From contig DXFH01000001.1 in NCBI GenBank assembly GCA_019114515.1, forward strand, positions 1 to 64,000: a DNA stretch of 64,000 bases. Reading direction: 5' to 3'. How positions within the stretch are numbered: position 1 is the first letter of the stretch; each line of letters starts with the position of its first letter. This DNA is from Candidatus Limosilactobacillus merdigallinarum (GTDB lineage Bacteria; Bacillota; Bacilli; Lactobacillales; Lactobacillaceae). This document shows, one piece after another, positions 26,858 to 40,646 of the stretch. Made by a program: the position numbers and the translations under genes. The notes beneath the pieces were generated by a model that made no database searches, was not told the DNA's origin, and saw only the letters and a list, made by a program, of their open reading frames with translations.

Positions 26858-27301
26858 TTAGATTAAGTTCGTGATATCAAGCTTTTCAGGCTTTTGTGCT
26901 TCGTGCTTGTGGTCTTCACCAGCGTAAACATGAAGCTTCATGCCCATCTTGCGGCCCAGTGGGGTATGTGGAAGCATGCCCTTGATAGTTTGTTCAACCA
27001 TCTTAGCTGGTTCCTTAGCAAGAAAATCGCCAGCAGTCCGTGACTTCAAACCACCTGGATGATTTGAGTGACGGTAATACATTTTGCGATCAGCTTTCTT
27101 ACCAGTTAACTTAACATCTGCTGCGTTAACAACGATTACAAAGTCACCGGTGTCAACGTGTGGAGTGAAGGTTGGCTTGTTCTTACCACGTAAGATCGAA
27201 GCAACAGTAGATGCAAGGCGTCCTAAAGCGATACCCTTGGCATCCACGATGTACCATTTACGGTCAACTTCACCAGGTTTTGCCATGTATGTCGTTCTCA
27301 C
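26858..27301 (-). CDS. rplM: 50S ribosomal protein L13
   Basis: GTG start at 27301 after GGAGG ([23 protein letters not shown]). Confidence 0.97.
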   Translation of the reverse strand: MRTTYMAKPGEVDRKWYIVDAKGIALGRLASTVASILRGKNKPTFTPHVDTGDFVIVVNAADVKLTGKKADRKMYYRHSNHPGGLKSRTAGDFLAKEPAKMVEQTIKGMLPHTPLGRKMGMKLHVYAGEDHKHEAQKPEKLDITNLI

Positions 27302-27409
27302 GATTAGTTCCTCCAATTTTGTCTTTCTTTTACAATAAATTGTGTACCGAGTAATTTATGGAAAAGAAATACCAGCTATTAGTGTACTCGATCAGGCCCG
27401 GTCAGTCAA
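27302..27409 (-). promoter_or_regulatory. rplM promoter and possible L13 leader hairpin
   Basis: Minus TTGACT-17-TACACT (27404-27409 / 27381-27386); leader ATAAATT actcggtacac AATTTAT stem. Confidence 0.6.
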
Positions 27410-27420
27410 TGACTTTATCC

Positions 27421-28176
27421 TCATTCATCATAGCTAACATCCACCAGATACAAACCACTGGCCGGTGCGGTCATCCGTGCTTGCTGGCGATCCTTTGCTG
27501 CCATTACCCGCTTCACATCATCCAATGGTCGCTGTCCATTACCAATTTCCAACAGCAACGCCACCATGATACGTACCTGATTGTACAAAAAACCGTTACC
27601 GACGAACTCGAACACAATTTCGTCTAACGCGTCGTCATGATAGACCCTCGTCTCGTAAATGGTCCGGACGTTGCTCTTAGCTTGTGACCCCGAAGCTACA
27701 AAACTGGTAAAATCATGCGTACCAACCAAGTCCTGCGCCGCTGTCTGCATATTACCAATGTCCACCGGATACTTGTAATGAGCGGTGTAATTGCGCCGAA
27801 ACGGGTCAACAAATTCGCCCTGCTTCACCCGGTAACGATAACGTTTCCGATGGGCATTATAACGAGCATGGAAGGTCTTGGGCACAATCTCTGCTTTCTT
27901 AACAACAATGTCTAGTGACAGCTGACTATTTAATGCCCGAACCATCGACCGTTCCGGAATGTCAAACGGAAAATCAAAATGGGCTACTTGGTTCAAGGCA
28001 TGCACACCAGCATCCGTTCGTCCCGACCCAATCACCGGAATAGCTGGTGTCGGATTTTTCGCCATCCGGTTAACAATCGTTTTTAATGTTTGCTCAACGG
28101 TGCGCTGATGAGGCTGAATTTGAAAGCCAGCAAACTTAGTTCCATCGTAAGCAAAGGTAATTTTATAACGCGGCAC
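27421..28176 (-). CDS. truA: tRNA pseudouridine(38-40) synthase TruA
   Basis: 251 aa; ITFAYDGTKFAGFQIQP...GSGRTDAGVHALNQVAHF. Confidence 0.97.
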   Translation of the reverse strand: MPRYKITFAYDGTKFAGFQIQPHQRTVEQTLKTIVNRMAKNPTPAIPVIGSGRTDAGVHALNQVAHFDFPFDIPERSMVRALNSQLSLDIVVKKAEIVPKTFHARYNAHRKRYRYRVKQGEFVDPFRRNYTAHYKYPVDIGNMQTAAQDLVGTHDFTSFVASGSQAKSNVRTIYETRVYHDDALDEIVFEFVGNGFLYNQVRIMVALLLEIGNGQRPLDDVKRVMAAKDRQQARMTAPASGLYLVDVSYDE

Positions 28177-28190
28177 AATTTGTCTCCTTA

Positions 28191-28991
28191 CTAAAGATGA
28201 CGCAATACAATCAATACAACAGTTAACAAAATATATACCAGTAACGCCCAGTTATTCGCCTTTTCCCACTTCAAGCGCCGGTAAGCTGTTCTTTTGGCTC
28301 CTGGTTCATAACCACGCGCCTCCATCGCCAAAGCTAAATCATCCGCTCGCTTAAAAGAAGAAACAAATAGCGGAATCATTACCGGCACTAAGCGCTTAGC
28401 ACGTTGAAACAAGTTACCAGCAGAAAAATCCATACCCCGTGCCCGCTGTGCGTCCATTATGGTTTGAATTTCATCCATAATAGTGGGAATGAAACGCAGG
28501 GCAATCGAGAGCATCATTGCTAATTGACTAACTGGTACTTTTAAGTAGCTCAACGGCTTTAACAGACTTTCGATCCCGGCGGCTAACTGTAATGTAGTAG
28601 TGGTAACGGTCAAGACAGTCGAAATCGTAATAATAAATGCAAAACGGAAAATCAGATAAATTGACTGAATGATTCCTAAAGAGGTAATCGTCAAGAAATG
28701 CCATTGCCACAGTGTGTACCCTCCAGTAGAGAAAAGCAGCTGAACGGCGGCAGTAATCAAAATGATCCACATTAATGTCCTGATGCCTTGCCAATACATT
28801 TTGAATGACACCCTGCTCATTGCCATTAAAAACAACAAGAACAAGGCTAATAGCACGTTAGTCAACAAATTATTAGCAAAGAAGACAATGACAACGTACC
28901 AAAAGCAGCCAATGATCTTCATTCGCGGATCTAAGCGGTGCAGGATAGAATTAGTCGGGACATATAAGCCAAAGAATACTTTACTATTCAT
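28191..28991 (-). CDS. ecfT: Energy-coupling factor transporter transmembrane protein EcfT
   Basis: 266 aa; RARGMDFSAGN and MEARGYEPGAKRT signatures. Confidence 0.95.
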   Translation of the reverse strand: MNSKVFFGLYVPTNSILHRLDPRMKIIGCFWYVVIVFFANNLLTNVLLALFLLFLMAMSRVSFKMYWQGIRTLMWIILITAAVQLLFSTGGYTLWQWHFLTITSLGIIQSIYLIFRFAFIITISTVLTVTTTTLQLAAGIESLLKPLSYLKVPVSQLAMMLSIALRFIPTIMDEIQTIMDAQRARGMDFSAGNLFQRAKRLVPVMIPLFVSSFKRADDLALAMEARGYEPGAKRTAYRRLKWEKANNWALLVYILLTVVLIVLRHL

Positions 28992-29859
28992 GGTGTTCCT
29001 CCTCTTGCAACTGCTTAATTAATGATTGACTCAAGCTGGTAACTGTTAACGGTAATTGCTCAAAATGCCAGTCATTGTGCTGCAGCTTCTGAGCAAAGGC
29101 GGTTGCCAGTGGTGGTTCCAGTTCGGCCTCTTTTAACAACTCTGGTTGGCTAAATAAGCTGCGTGGTGTGCCATTAAAAACTAAGTTCCCCTGGTTAAGC
29201 ACCAAAACAGCATCCGCATAAGTAGCCACCTGCTCCATTTGGTGACTAACCAAGATGACGGTAATCCCTTGTTCATGCAGGGAATACGCCAACTCGAGAA
29301 TCTCGGTCTGCCCTTGTGGATCCAGACCGGCTGTGGGCTCGTCCATAATCAAAATTTGCGGTTGCATTGCTAAAACGCCGGCAATGGCTACCCGCCGCAT
29401 TTGGCCGCCCGATAGTTCAAACGGTGAATGTTCGTTAAATTTTTCTGGTAAATGCACCGTCTCCAGAGCAGCTAGAGCCAGTTTTTGGGCCTCTTGAGCC
29501 GACTTGCCAAGGTTTAATGGACCAAATTCCACATCTTGGAGCACAGTATCACTGAATAGCTGTTTTTCGGGGAATTGAAATACATAGCCCACCTGCTGGT
29601 GCAGCTTTTGTAATTCCTCGTGGCTGCTGTCATGCGTGAGGGTAAAGTTGCCAACTTGGATTGTACCTTTTTCAGGCAGTAATAAGCCATCAACTAACTT
29701 AGTTAAGGTCGATTTACCACTACCAGTGTGACCGATGATGGCCGTCAAACTCCCCTTATCAATGCTGGCAGTAATGCCCTTCAAGGCCGGATTGCTAAAG
29801 TCCGTCTGTGCATTATATGTATATGCTACTTGTTGGAAGACAACTGCTGGTTGAGCCAT
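28984..29859 (-). CDS. ecfA2: Energy-coupling factor transporter ATP-binding protein EcfA2
   Basis: Walker A GHTGSGKST, FELSGGQMRRVAIAGVLAM. Confidence 0.95.
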   Translation of the reverse strand: MAQPAVVFQQVAYTYNAQTDFSNPALKGITASIDKGSLTAIIGHTGSGKSTLTKLVDGLLLPEKGTIQVGNFTLTHDSSHEELQKLHQQVGYVFQFPEKQLFSDTVLQDVEFGPLNLGKSAQEAQKLALAALETVHLPEKFNEHSPFELSGGQMRRVAIAGVLAMQPQILIMDEPTAGLDPQGQTEILELAYSLHEQGITVILVSHQMEQVATYADAVLVLNQGNLVFNGTPRSLFSQPELLKEAELEPPLATAFAQKLQHNDWHFEQLPLTVTSLSQSLIKQLQEEEHHE

Positions 29860-30662
29860 GTCATCATCTGCTCCTCACTTTGATATTCTTTTGGAACCTT
29901 TAGTCCATGTTCCTGAAGTTCTTCTTTTAACTGAGTGGTAAAGGGCAAGCCGAGATGATGATTCCTCAGAAGGTCGGAACTGCCCATGATTTGTGAAGTC
30001 GGTCCATAGGCTACTAAATGCGACTGATCAATGATCATTACTTTATCACCTAGTACTGCTTCACTAGGATCATGGGTGATCGCCAGGATAGTAAAGCCCT
30101 TTTTAACTTTTAAATGGGCCAATAGCTTTAAGATCTTTTGCCGTCCTTTAGGGTCCAGCATTGAGGTGGCTTCATCAAAGATTAAAATTTTGGGGCGTAA
30201 ACTCAATGCGCCGGCAATGGCTACCCGCTGCTTCTGGCCGCCAGATAAGTAAGCCGGTTCTTTATCCGCGAAAGGAACCATATCCACATCATCCAGTGCT
30301 TGATGAATACGAAAAGCCATTTGGTCATGAGGCACTTGGTGATTTTCCAAACCGAATGCCACATCATCAGCAACCGTCGTACCAACAAACTGATTATCCG
30401 GATTTTGAAAAACAAAACCGATGCGCTGGTGGATCGCATGCAGATTATCTTCATTAACTTTGATGCCATCTACTACTATTTGTCCTTGCTTAAGCGGCAA
30501 AAGACCATCAATTAATCGTGCTAAAGTACTTTTTCCACTGCCGTTAGGGCCGATGATGGTAATCCATTCGCCTGCTGGCAAATCCAGCGAAATATTGGAT
30601 AAAGTTGGTTCTGCATTGCCCGGGTATGTGAAGGTCAAGTCTTTAATGCTGATGATTGCCAT
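29826..30662 (-). CDS. ecfA1: Energy-coupling factor transporter ATP-binding protein EcfA1
   Basis: Walker A GPNGSGKST, LSGGQKQRVAIAGAL. Confidence 0.95.
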   Translation of the reverse strand: MAIISIKDLTFTYPGNAEPTLSNISLDLPAGEWITIIGPNGSGKSTLARLIDGLLPLKQGQIVVDGIKVNEDNLHAIHQRIGFVFQNPDNQFVGTTVADDVAFGLENHQVPHDQMAFRIHQALDDVDMVPFADKEPAYLSGGQKQRVAIAGALSLRPKILIFDEATSMLDPKGRQKILKLLAHLKVKKGFTILAITHDPSEAVLGDKVMIIDQSHLVAYGPTSQIMGSSDLLRNHHLGLPFTTQLKEELQEHGLKVPKEYQSEEQMMTWLNQQLSSNK

Positions 30663-30736
30663 CTATTTAGCCCCTTTCGTGATTCCAACTTAGTATTCTA
30701 ACAAATTAACCACTGAAACACTAATCGCTGATAAAC

Positions 30737-30770
30737 AAAAAAATCACTTACAACTGCGGTGCGTGATTTC
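30737..30770 (-). terminator. Terminator downstream of rplQ
   Basis: Minus AAATCAC...GTGATTTTTTT. Confidence 0.7.
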
Positions 30771-30864
30771 TCACATTCGAGCTAGACTAGGGAAAACCCA
30801 CCATCATAACGCTCTATACCATCAGTCGTAGTGATTCTTTATTACGTATTTAACTGTGACGAAA

Positions 30865-31245
30865 TTATACTAACTGTAACAGAACCATTGGAGCACCATC
30901 ACCACGGCGCGGCATGGTCTTCAGCATTCGCGTGTAACCACCGTTGCGGTCCTTGTACTTAGGTGCAATTTCATCGAACAAGTTTTGCAGTGCTGACTGA
31001 ACTTTGATGTCATCGCCGTTTTCCTTAACGTCAGCAACAACATTCCGGATGTAAGCAGCAGCCTTACGCCGGGATGCAAGATCACCCTTCTTAGCCAGGG
31101 TAACCATCTTGTCCATCATCTTACGTACTTCCTTAGCACGCGCTTCGGTAGTAGTGATTGAACCATTAACGATCAAATCAGTAGTCAAATCGCGTAATAA
31201 AGCTTTCCGTTGTGAACTAGTCCGTCCTAATTTGCGGTAACTCAT
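30865..31245 (-). CDS. rplQ: 50S ribosomal protein L17
   Basis: [25 protein letters not shown]. Confidence 0.98.
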   Translation of the reverse strand: MSYRKLGRTSSQRKALLRDLTTDLIVNGSITTTEARAKEVRKMMDKMVTLAKKGDLASRRKAAAYIRNVVADVKENGDDIKVQSALQNLFDEIAPKYKDRNGGYTRMLKTMPRRGDGAPMVLLQLV

Positions 31246-31271
31246 GGAATTTCCCTCCTTTTATCTAGTAA

Positions 31272-32213
31272 TTAGTCTTCCTGACGAAAACCTACGCCAA
31301 GATCTGCTAACTTTTCCTTGATTTCTTCAAGTGACTTTTGACCAAGGTTACGAACCTTCATCATGTCTGCTTCCGTCCGTTCAGTTAAGTCCTTAACCGT
31401 TTGAATATCAGCACGCTTCAAACAGTTGTAAGAACGAACAGATAAATCAAGTTCTTCGATTGTCTTGTCAAGTACCTTTTCTTGATGGGTCTCTTCACGT
31501 TCGATCATCACTTGAACATTTTGTGCTTCTTCGGTAAGGTTGACAAACATGGACAGATGAGCCGTCAAGACTTTAGCAGCTAAACTGACAGCTTCAGTAG
31601 GCGTTAATGAACCATTAGTCCATACGTCCAGTGTCAGCTTATCATAGTCGTTGTTTTGACCAACACGAGTATTTTCAACCGTGTAGTTAACACGTTCGAT
31701 TGGGGTGTAGATGGAATCAATTGGCAATACACCAATAGCTAAATCCATCCGCTTCTTATTATCTTCGGCAGCAACATAGCCACGGCCCTTGTCAGCAGTT
31801 AACTGCATGTGCAATTCAGCACCATCAGCAACCGTTGCAATGTAGAGATCAGGGTTCAGGATAGTAACATCACCATCACCCTTGATATCACCGGCAGTGA
31901 CTTCCGCAGGACCCTTGACATCTAATTCAAGGTTCTTTGCATCGTCGGAATCAATCCGTAATGCAACCTTCTTCAGATTCAAAATGATCTGAGTAACATC
32001 TTCGGTAACCCCATCAACCGTACTGAATTCGTGAAGGACACCATCGATATTGATACTCGTGATAGCTGCACCAGGCAAAGAAGCCAACATGACACGCCGT
32101 AAAGAGTTGCCAAGCGTCGTCCCATAGCCACGTTCAAGTGGTTCAACGACAAACTTACCGTAGTTGTCTGTCTCTTCAACTTTGTTGATGTTTGGTTTTT
32201 CAAATTCGATCAT
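31272..32213 (-). CDS. rpoA: DNA-directed RNA polymerase subunit alpha
   Basis: 313 aa; [27 protein letters not shown]; alpha-[17 protein letters not shown]. Confidence 0.99.
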   Translation of the reverse strand: MIEFEKPNINKVEETDNYGKFVVEPLERGYGTTLGNSLRRVMLASLPGAAITSINIDGVLHEFSTVDGVTEDVTQIILNLKKVALRIDSDDAKNLELDVKGPAEVTAGDIKGDGDVTILNPDLYIATVADGAELHMQLTADKGRGYVAAEDNKKRMDLAIGVLPIDSIYTPIERVNYTVENTRVGQNNDYDKLTLDVWTNGSLTPTEAVSLAAKVLTAHLSMFVNLTEEAQNVQVMIEREETHQEKVLDKTIEELDLSVRSYNCLKRADIQTVKDLTERTEADMMKVRNLGQKSLEEIKEKLADLGVGFRQED

Positions 32214-32296
32214 TCTACTCTAGTACCCCTTTCAAACGTGGATCGTATTTACTAAAAAGGCATCTGGCTGACTGAAACATCGCCGTGGATGCATCA

Positions 32297-32683
32297 TTAA
32301 ACACGACGACGCTTTGGAGGACGAGAACCGTTGTGTGGCACTGGGGTCACATCGCGAATGGCAGTGACTTCCAGACCAGTAGCTTGCAGAGCACGGATAG
32401 CTGATTCACGACCAGAACCTGGGCCCTTAACTTCAACCTCAACGGTCTTCATACCATGTTCCATTGCTTGCTTAGCAGCTGCTTCGGATGCCATTTGGGC
32501 AGCAAATGGAGTAGACTTACGTGAACCCTTAAAGCCCAGAACACCTGCAGATGACCAAGCAACGGCGTTACCTTGAACATCAGTGATCATAATCAACGTG
32601 TTGTTGAAAGTTGAATGAATGTGAGCAACACCAGTTTCAACTTTGGTACGGTTACGACGCTTACGAGTTTTCTTAGCTGGCAT
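32297..32683 (-). CDS. rpsK: 30S ribosomal protein S11
   Basis: [28 protein letters not shown]. Confidence 0.99.
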   Translation of the reverse strand: MPAKKTRKRRNRTKVETGVAHIHSTFNNTLIMITDVQGNAVAWSSAGVLGFKGSRKSTPFAAQMASEAAAKQAMEHGMKTVEVEVKGPGSGRESAIRALQATGLEVTAIRDVTPVPHNGSRPPKRRRV

Positions 32684-32709
32684 AATTTACTAACCTCCTT
32701 TTCAAAATA

Positions 32710-33090
32710 TTACTTTGGTGAGTTGCTGATCTTCTTACCAGCGATAGCAACTGCCTTACCCTTACGAGTACGTGCGTTGTTCTTCGTGTGCTGACCACGA
32801 ACTGGCAGACCACGACGGTGACGCATACCACGGTAACTACCAATTTCCTGCAGACGCTTGATGTTCATTGAAACTTCACGGCGAAGGTCACCTTCAACCT
32901 TTAAGTTGTCAACTTGACCACGGATCTTTTCTTCTTGTTCGGGAGTCAAGTCACGAACACGGATATCTTCGGAAACACCGGCAGCCTTCAGAATCTTTTC
33001 AGACAGAGACTGACCAATACCATAAATGTAAGTTAAGCCGATTACAACACGCTTGTCACGAGGTAAATCGACACCTGCAATACGAGCCAT
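32710..33090 (-). CDS. rpsM: 30S ribosomal protein S13
   Basis: [26 protein letters not shown]. Confidence 0.98.
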   Translation of the reverse strand: MARIAGVDLPRDKRVVIGLTYIYGIGQSLSEKILKAAGVSEDIRVRDLTPEQEEKIRGQVDNLKVEGDLRREVSMNIKRLQEIGSYRGMRHRRGLPVRGQHTKNNARTRKGKAVAIAGKKISNSPK

Positions 33091-33115
33091 TATTACACCT
33101 CCATTCTTTTAATGA

Positions 33116-33232
33116 TTACTTGCCTTGACGCTGCTTATGCTTTGGGTTAGAGCAGATAACCATAACCCGGCCACGACGTCTTACAATTTTGCAATTGTCA
33201 CACATCTTTTTTACAGATGGACGTACTTTCAT
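33116..33232 (-). CDS. rpmJ: 50S ribosomal protein L36
   Basis: [38 protein letters not shown] (38 aa), below ORF-track cutoff. Confidence 0.97.
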   Translation of the reverse strand: MKVRPSVKKMCDNCKIVRRRGRVMVICSNPKHKQRQGK

Positions 33233-33254
33233 CGTTAGACCTCCTACTTTGAAA

Positions 33255-33473
33255 CTACTTAAAACGGTATGTAATCCGACCCTTAGTCAGATCATAAGGT
33301 GACATTTCCACCTTTACCCGGTCACCAGGCAAGATCTTGATGTAATGCATCCGAATCTTCCCAGAAACGTGAGCGAGAATTTCTACCCCGTTCTTTAATT
33401 CCACTTTGAACATTGCATTCGGCAAAGTTTCACTAACTTTACCTTCAACTTCGATCACATCGGCTTTTGCCAC
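33255..33473 (-). CDS. infA: Translation initiation factor IF-1
   Basis: GTG start at 33473 after [34 protein letters not shown]...[13 protein letters not shown]. Confidence 0.97.
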   Translation of the reverse strand: MAKADVIEVEGKVSETLPNAMFKVELKNGVEILAHVSGKIRMHYIKILPGDRVKVEMSPYDLTKGRITYRFK

Positions 33474-33615
33474 TGAATGGTTCCTCCTTGCTAGACTCAA
33501 TTTACTGAAAAAGGTGGGGGACGCACTACGCCACCCACTACGAGCTAGATAAACCTTGGATAGTTTACCATAGCTCATTTGTTAGTGCAAGACAACTCAG
33601 CTATCAATACTAGAA

Positions 33616-35589
<1,974 letters not shown>

Positions 35590-35590
<1 letters not shown>

Positions 35591-36024
35591 TAAATCACCT
35601 CAGTCTTGCCGCCAGCAGCTTCGATGGCCTTAGCAGCAGATGCAGAGAACTTGTTAGCCTTAACAGTCAGCTTCTTAGCAACCTTGCCACTGCCTAAGAC
35701 CTTAACACCGTTCTTGGTGTTCTTAATCAAACCTGCTTCAACCATTGCATCAGGAGTTACTTCAGCACCGTCGTCAAAACGGTTCAGAGCAGTCAGGTTA
35801 ACTAATGCAAAGTTCTTGTGGTTCAAACTAGTGAAACCACGCTTTGGCTTTTGCCGGTACAGAGGCATTTGGCCACCTTCGAAGCCCAGACGAGTCTTAC
35901 CATGAGCCTTTTGACCCTTGGTACCACGACCGGAAGTGAAACCATGACCTGAAGAAAGGCCACGACCACGACGCAGGCGCTTGAAACGTGAACCTGCAGA
36001 AGGCTTCAATTCATTTAACTTCAT
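35590..36024 (-). CDS. rplO: 50S ribosomal protein L15
   Basis: [40 protein letters not shown]. Confidence 0.98.
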
Positions 36025-36049
36025 TCTTGCGCACCTCCTTTAATAGTGA

Positions 36050-36232
36050 TTACTTAACTTCTTCAACAGAAACTAAGTGAGCAACCTTGAAAATTGCTCC
36101 CCGAGTAGCAGCGTTATCTGGGAGAATGTTGGAGCTGTGCAGCTTTCCAAGTCCCAGTGCCTTAACCGTGCGACGCTGAGTTGGTTCACGGTGGGCAACA
36201 CTGTGGATTAAAGTAACTTTAACTTTAGCCAT
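36050..36232 (-). CDS. rpmD: 50S ribosomal protein L30
   Basis: [28 protein letters not shown]. Confidence 0.97.
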   Translation of the reverse strand: MAKVKVTLIHSVAHREPTQRRTVKALGLGKLHSSNILPDNAATRGAIFKVAHLVSVEEVK

Positions 36233-36246
36233 GATGAGTCCTCCTA

Positions 36247-36756
36247 TTATTCAGCCAGGTGGTCAATGGAAACGCCACGCAGCTTAGAAACCGTTTCAGC
36301 GTCCCTCAATTGCTTCAGGCCTTCAAACGTTGCCCGGATCACATTGATTGGGGTGTTTGAACCAAGACGCTTTGAAGTAATGTCGGCGATACCAGCTAAT
36401 TCCATGACGTTACGTACCGCACCACCGGCAGTAACACCAGAACCTTCAACGGCTGGCTTAAGCATGATCTTACCACCGCCGTAGATACCGATAACTTCAT
36501 GAGGGATCGTAGTGCCAACAATTGGAACCTTAATTAAGTTCTTCTTGGCAGCAGCTGAAGCCTTACGAATAGCTTCGGGAACTTCTTGAGCTTTACCAGT
36601 TCCGAAGCCCACGTGACCTTTATGATCACCGGCAACAACTAATGCGGCGAAACGCATACGACGACCACCCTTAACAACCTTGGTAATCCGGTTGATTGAT
36701 ACCACTTGGTCGTCCAGATCCAGTTTAGCTGGGTCAATGTAAGTTGATGATGCCAT
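36247..36756 (-). CDS. rpsE: 30S ribosomal protein S5
   Basis: [27 protein letters not shown]. Confidence 0.98.
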   Translation of the reverse strand: MASSTYIDPAKLDLDDQVVSINRITKVVKGGRRMRFAALVVAGDHKGHVGFGTGKAQEVPEAIRKASAAAKKNLIKVPIVGTTIPHEVIGIYGGGKIMLKPAVEGSGVTAGGAVRNVMELAGIADITSKRLGSNTPINVIRATFEGLKQLRDAETVSKLRGVSIDHLAE

Positions 36757-36777
36757 TACGGGTTATTCCTCCTTCTA

Positions 36778-37134
36778 TTAGAATTCCAGTCCGTTTTCAC
36801 GAGCAGCTTCAGCCAGGGCCTGAACACGACCATGGTACAGGTAACCACCACGGTCAAAGACAACAGACTTAATGTTATTGTCGTTAGCACGCTTTGCAAT
36901 CAAAGCACCAACACTAGCAGCCTTTTCAGTCTTTGTCTTGCCACTAACTTCACTGTCTAAAGTTGAGGCACTTGCGAGCGTCACACCCTTTACGTCATCA
37001 ATTACTTGAGCGTAAATGTTTTTGTTTGAACGGTAAACACTTAAACGTGGGCGCTCTGCAGTACCAGAGATCTTACCGCGCACGCGACGATGACGACGCA
37101 GGCGGATTTTATTCTTGTCTGGTTTTGAAATCAC
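36778..37134 (-). CDS. rplR: 50S ribosomal protein L18
   Basis: GTG start 37134; [37 protein letters not shown]; 118 aa. Confidence 0.96.
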   Translation of the reverse strand: MISKPDKNKIRLRRHRRVRGKISGTAERPRLSVYRSNKNIYAQVIDDVKGVTLASASTLDSEVSGKTKTEKAASVGALIAKRANDNNIKSVVFDRGGYLYHGRVQALAEAARENGLEF

Positions 37135-37183
37135 AACTGTCACCTCTATATTTTTATTTTTAATCCATGCTATTAATCTAGCA

Positions 37184-37720
37184 TTACTTACCAGTCTTAC
37201 CTTCCTTACGGATAATGTGCTCGTTTTCGTAACGAATACCCTTACCCTTGTAAGGTTCTGGGGCACGAACGGAACGAATGTCCGCAGCGTAGTTACCCAG
37301 GTTTTCCTTGTTAATACTACTCAATTCAATAGTAGTGTTGTTAGGAACTTTAACTTCAATATCTTCCGGAACCGGAACTTCAACAGGGTTGGAGTAACCG
37401 ACAGTCAGGACTAAGGTCTTGCCCTTGAGTTGTGCACGGTAACCAACACCGACCAGCTTCAAGGTCTTGGAGTAGCCATTGACAACACCGTTAACCATGT
37501 TGTTGACGTTGGCACGGGTAGTACCGTGAAGTGAACGCATACGGTTGTCATCACCGCCACGGTCAAACTTAATAACGTTGTCTTCAACCGTCATGGAAAT
37601 CAGTGGAGAGATTTCACGACTCAGAGTACCCTTAGGACCCTTAACAGTTACAACGTTACCCTTCTGGGATACTTCAACGCCCTTAGGCAAATCGATTTCC
37701 TTGTAACCAATACGACTCAT
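37184..37720 (-). CDS. rplF: 50S ribosomal protein L6
   Basis: [31 protein letters not shown]. Confidence 0.98.
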   Translation of the reverse strand: MSRIGYKEIDLPKGVEVSQKGNVVTVKGPKGTLSREISPLISMTVEDNVIKFDRGGDDNRMRSLHGTTRANVNNMVNGVVNGYSKTLKLVGVGYRAQLKGKTLVLTVGYSNPVEVPVPEDIEVKVPNNTTIELSSINKENLGNYAADIRSVRAPEPYKGKGIRYENEHIIRKEGKTGK

Positions 37721-37747
37721 TCTTACACCTCCTATCGATTATTCTTA

Positions 37748-38146
37748 TTACCAAACGTAAGCGATAACTTCGCCGCCGACCTTCTTGGCACGTGCAACCT
37801 TGTCAGTAACTACACCATTGGAGGTGGAGATAATGGCAATGCCCAGACCATTCAGGACCTTTGGCACAGCATCAGCCTTGACGTATGAACGAAGACCTGG
37901 CTTGGAAATCCGCTTTAAACCGGAAATAACCCGTTCGCCGTTCTGTCCGTACTTCAAGAACACACGAATGATGCCCTGCTTGTTGTCATCTACGTATTCA
38001 ACATCGCGAATGAAACCTTCTTGCTTCAAGATTTCAGCAATGTCTTTCTTCATCTTTGATGCAGGTGCTTCAACTGAATCGTGGTGTGCCATGTTAGCAT
38101 TCCGGATCCGAGTTAAGAAATCTGCAATTGGATCACTCATAGACAT
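37748..38146 (-). CDS. rpsH: 30S ribosomal protein S8
   Basis: [31 protein letters not shown]. Confidence 0.97.
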   Translation of the reverse strand: MSMSDPIADFLTRIRNANMAHHDSVEAPASKMKKDIAEILKQEGFIRDVEYVDDNKQGIIRVFLKYGQNGERVISGLKRISKPGLRSYVKADAVPKVLNGLGIAIISTSNGVVTDKVARAKKVGGEVIAYVW

Positions 38147-38175
38147 CGATGTTTTCCTCCTTTTGTCGTTTTTGT

Positions 38176-38361
38176 TTACCAACTAGCCTTCTTCATGCCA
38201 GGAATCTTACCTTCATGAGCAAGTTGCCGTAAGCAAAGACGGCACAGGTGGAATTTACGGTAAACAGAGTGCGGACGGCCACAACGTTCACAACGCGTGT
38301 AAGCTTGGGTTGAGAACTTGGCTGGACGCTTGCTCTTAGCGATTAATGATTTTTTAGCCAA
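38176..38361 (-). CDS. rpsN: 30S ribosomal protein S14 type Z
   Basis: 61 aa; zinc ribbon [20 protein letters not shown]. Confidence 0.98.
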   Translation of the reverse strand: MAKKSLIAKSKRPAKFSTQAYTRCERCGRPHSVYRKFHLCRLCLRQLAHEGKIPGMKKASW

Positions 38362-38378
38362 TTTTGTAACCTCCTATA

Positions 38379-38921
38379 TTACTTTGTGAATGGCATGCCT
38401 AATTGAGCTAACAGTTCATGTGCTTCTTCGTCACTTTGAGCAGTGGTGACAATAACAATGTCTAAGCCACGAACACGCTTAACCAGGTCATAATCAATTT
38501 CAGGGAAGATTAATTGTTCACGTACACCTAACGTGTAGTTGCCACGGCCATCAAATGACTTGTTTGAAACACCGTGGAAGTCACGAACACGTGGCAGTGA
38601 AACATTAACCAGCTTGTCTAAGAATTCGTACATACGGGTACCACGTAGGGTAACCTTAGCACCGATCTTCATACCTTCACGAAGACGGAAACCAGCGATT
38701 GACTTCTTAGCCTTAGTAACCAGTGGCTTTTGACCAGAAATCAAGCCCAGTTCTTCAACGGCTTCGTCGAGGTTCTTTGAATTGGTAGTGGCGTCACCAA
38801 CACCCATGTTCAAAACGATCTTGTCAATCTTAGGTGCAGCCATTACTGAAGAGTAGTTAAACTTTTCAATTAATGATGGGCGAATCTCATTTTCGTATTT
38901 AGCCTTTAAACGGTTTTCCAT
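38379..38921 (-). CDS. rplE: 50S ribosomal protein L5
   Basis: [44 protein letters not shown]. Confidence 0.97.
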   Translation of the reverse strand: MENRLKAKYENEIRPSLIEKFNYSSVMAAPKIDKIVLNMGVGDATTNSKNLDEAVEELGLISGQKPLVTKAKKSIAGFRLREGMKIGAKVTLRGTRMYEFLDKLVNVSLPRVRDFHGVSNKSFDGRGNYTLGVREQLIFPEIDYDLVKRVRGLDIVIVTTAQSDEEAHELLAQLGMPFTK

Positions 38922-38950
38922 GAGTAATGTGTTCCTCCTTTCCACAGTGA

Positions 38951-39259
38951 TTAGTCAATTTGCTTGCCAGATTTTTTGGCAACGCGGACCTTCTTGCCAT
39001 CAACAACCTTGAAGCTAATCTTGGTTGGTTCATTAGTAGATGGGTCGATCAGCATAACGTTAGAAGCCTGGATTGGTGCTTCAGCATCAACGATACCGCC
39101 ATTAGGGTTAGCATTGCTAGGCTTCTGGTGTTTCTTAATCTTGTTAATTCCTTCAACGATTACACGGTTTTGCTTGGCAAAGGTCTTCTTAATAGTACCT
39201 TCCTTACCCTTGTCTTTACCGGTAATGACGCGAACCTTGTCACCTGTCTTTAAAAACAT
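38951..39259 (-). CDS. rplX: 50S ribosomal protein L24
   Basis: [25 protein letters not shown]. Confidence 0.97.
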   Translation of the reverse strand: MFLKTGDKVRVITGKDKGKEGTIKKTFAKQNRVIVEGINKIKKHQKPSNANPNGGIVDAEAPIQASNVMLIDPSTNEPTKISFKVVDGKKVRVAKKSGKQID

Positions 39260-39290
39260 GTGCGTGTGCACCTCCTTATTTTCGGTATCC

Positions 39291-39659
39291 TTACAGAACT
39301 TCTGGGGCCAGAGAAACGATCTTCATAAAGTCGTCTCCACGTAACTCACGAGCGATTGGGCCAAAAATACGGGTACCCTTTGGGCTCTTATCATTGTTGA
39401 TCAGAACTGCGGCGTTTTCGTCAAACTTGATGTATGAACCATCCTTACGGTGCAGACCATGCTTAGTCCGTACGACAACGGCCTTTACAACGTCCCCCTT
39501 TTTGACAACGCCACCTGGTGTTGCTTGTTTTACAGTAGCAACAATAATGTCACCAATATTACCGGTCTTTACTCGGGAACCACCCAAAATCTTGATTACC
39601 AAGAGCTCACGTGCGCCTGAGTTATCAGCGACCTTCAACCGACTTTCTTGTTGAATCAC
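39291..39659 (-). CDS. rplN: 50S ribosomal protein L14
   Basis: [28 protein letters not shown]. Confidence 0.98.
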   Translation of the reverse strand: MIQQESRLKVADNSGARELLVIKILGGSRVKTGNIGDIIVATVKQATPGGVVKKGDVVKAVVVRTKHGLHRKDGSYIKFDENAAVLINNDKSPKGTRIFGPIARELRGDDFMKIVSLAPEVL

Positions 39660-39720
39660 GGTTAATGTCCTCCTTCCGCTATTAAATAAGTTAGAATACG
39701 AATTTCATGATCTAATCGGT

Positions 39721-39987
39721 TTACAGCTTAACAGCCTTCTTGACGATCTTAACTAAACGGAAACGCTTCTTTGCAGAAAGCGGCCGCGTTTCCATAATTT
39801 GAACAGTGTCGCCAGTGTGGGCTTCGTTGTTTTCGTCATGAACATAGAACTTCTTCGAGTACTTTACCCGCTTACCGTAAATCGGTGCAGGCTTGTAAGT
39901 GTCAACAGATACAACGATCGTCTTGTCCATCTTATCGGAAATAACGTTGCCACGGTAAACCTTGCGTGAATTACGTTCGTCACTCAT
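39721..39987 (-). CDS. rpsQ: 30S ribosomal protein S17
   Basis: [40 protein letters not shown]. Confidence 0.98.
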   Translation of the reverse strand: MSDERNSRKVYRGNVISDKMDKTIVVSVDTYKPAPIYGKRVKYSKKFYVHDENNEAHTGDTVQIMETRPLSAKKRFRLVKIVKKAVKL

Positions 39988-40012
39988 GCGCTAATCCTCC
40001 TTTTCGTATTCT

Positions 40013-40219
40013 TTACTTGTTTAATTCTTGTTGGCGAAGAACTGTCTTAACCCGAGCAATGTTCTTACGAACGTTCTTAAGGCTTGCAGTGTTTTCCAAC
40101 TGGCCGGTTGCTAATTGGAAACGTAAGTTAAACAATTGTTCCTTCAATTCCTTCTCACGGCTAAGCAATTGATCAGTGGTTAACCCATTCAGTTCTTGTA
40201 CGTAATCTTTACTCTTCAT
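40013..40219 (-). CDS. rpmC: 50S ribosomal protein L29
   Basis: [45 protein letters not shown]. Confidence 0.97.
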   Translation of the reverse strand: MKSKDYVQELNGLTTDQLLSREKELKEQLFNLRFQLATGQLENTASLKNVRKNIARVKTVLRQQELNK

Positions 40220-40643
40220 GAGATTGTCCACCTACTTCCTCACGTTTGATAATCTTGGTGCGAACTGGCATCTTAGTGCCGGCAAGGCGAAGAGCTTCAC
40301 GTGCAACTTCTTCAGGAACACCTGCAACTTCAAACAGAACCTTACCGCGCTTTACAGGGGCAACCCAACCTTCAGGAGCACCCTTACCATTACCCATACG
40401 AACACCAACACCTTTGCTAGTGTAAGACAGGTGCGGGAAGATCTTGATCCATACTTTACCACCACGCCGCATGTGACGAGTAATCGCAATACGACCAGCT
40501 TCAATTTGCCGGTTGGTGATCCAGTGTGAATCGATTGCTTGCAGTCCGTAATCACCAAAAGTAACGGTCTTGCCACCCTTAGCTTCACCACGTAAGTGAC
40601 CACGTTGGACCTTACGGTGTTTTACTCGCTTTGGTACTAGCAT
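40209..40643 (-). CDS. rplP: 50S ribosomal protein L16
   Basis: [24 protein letters not shown]. Confidence 0.98.
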   Translation of the reverse strand: MLVPKRVKHRKVQRGHLRGEAKGGKTVTFGDYGLQAIDSHWITNRQIEAGRIAITRHMRRGGKVWIKIFPHLSYTSKGVGVRMGNGKGAPEGWVAPVKRGKVLFEVAGVPEEVAREALRLAGTKMPVRTKIIKREEVGGQSHEE

Positions 40644-40646
40644 GTT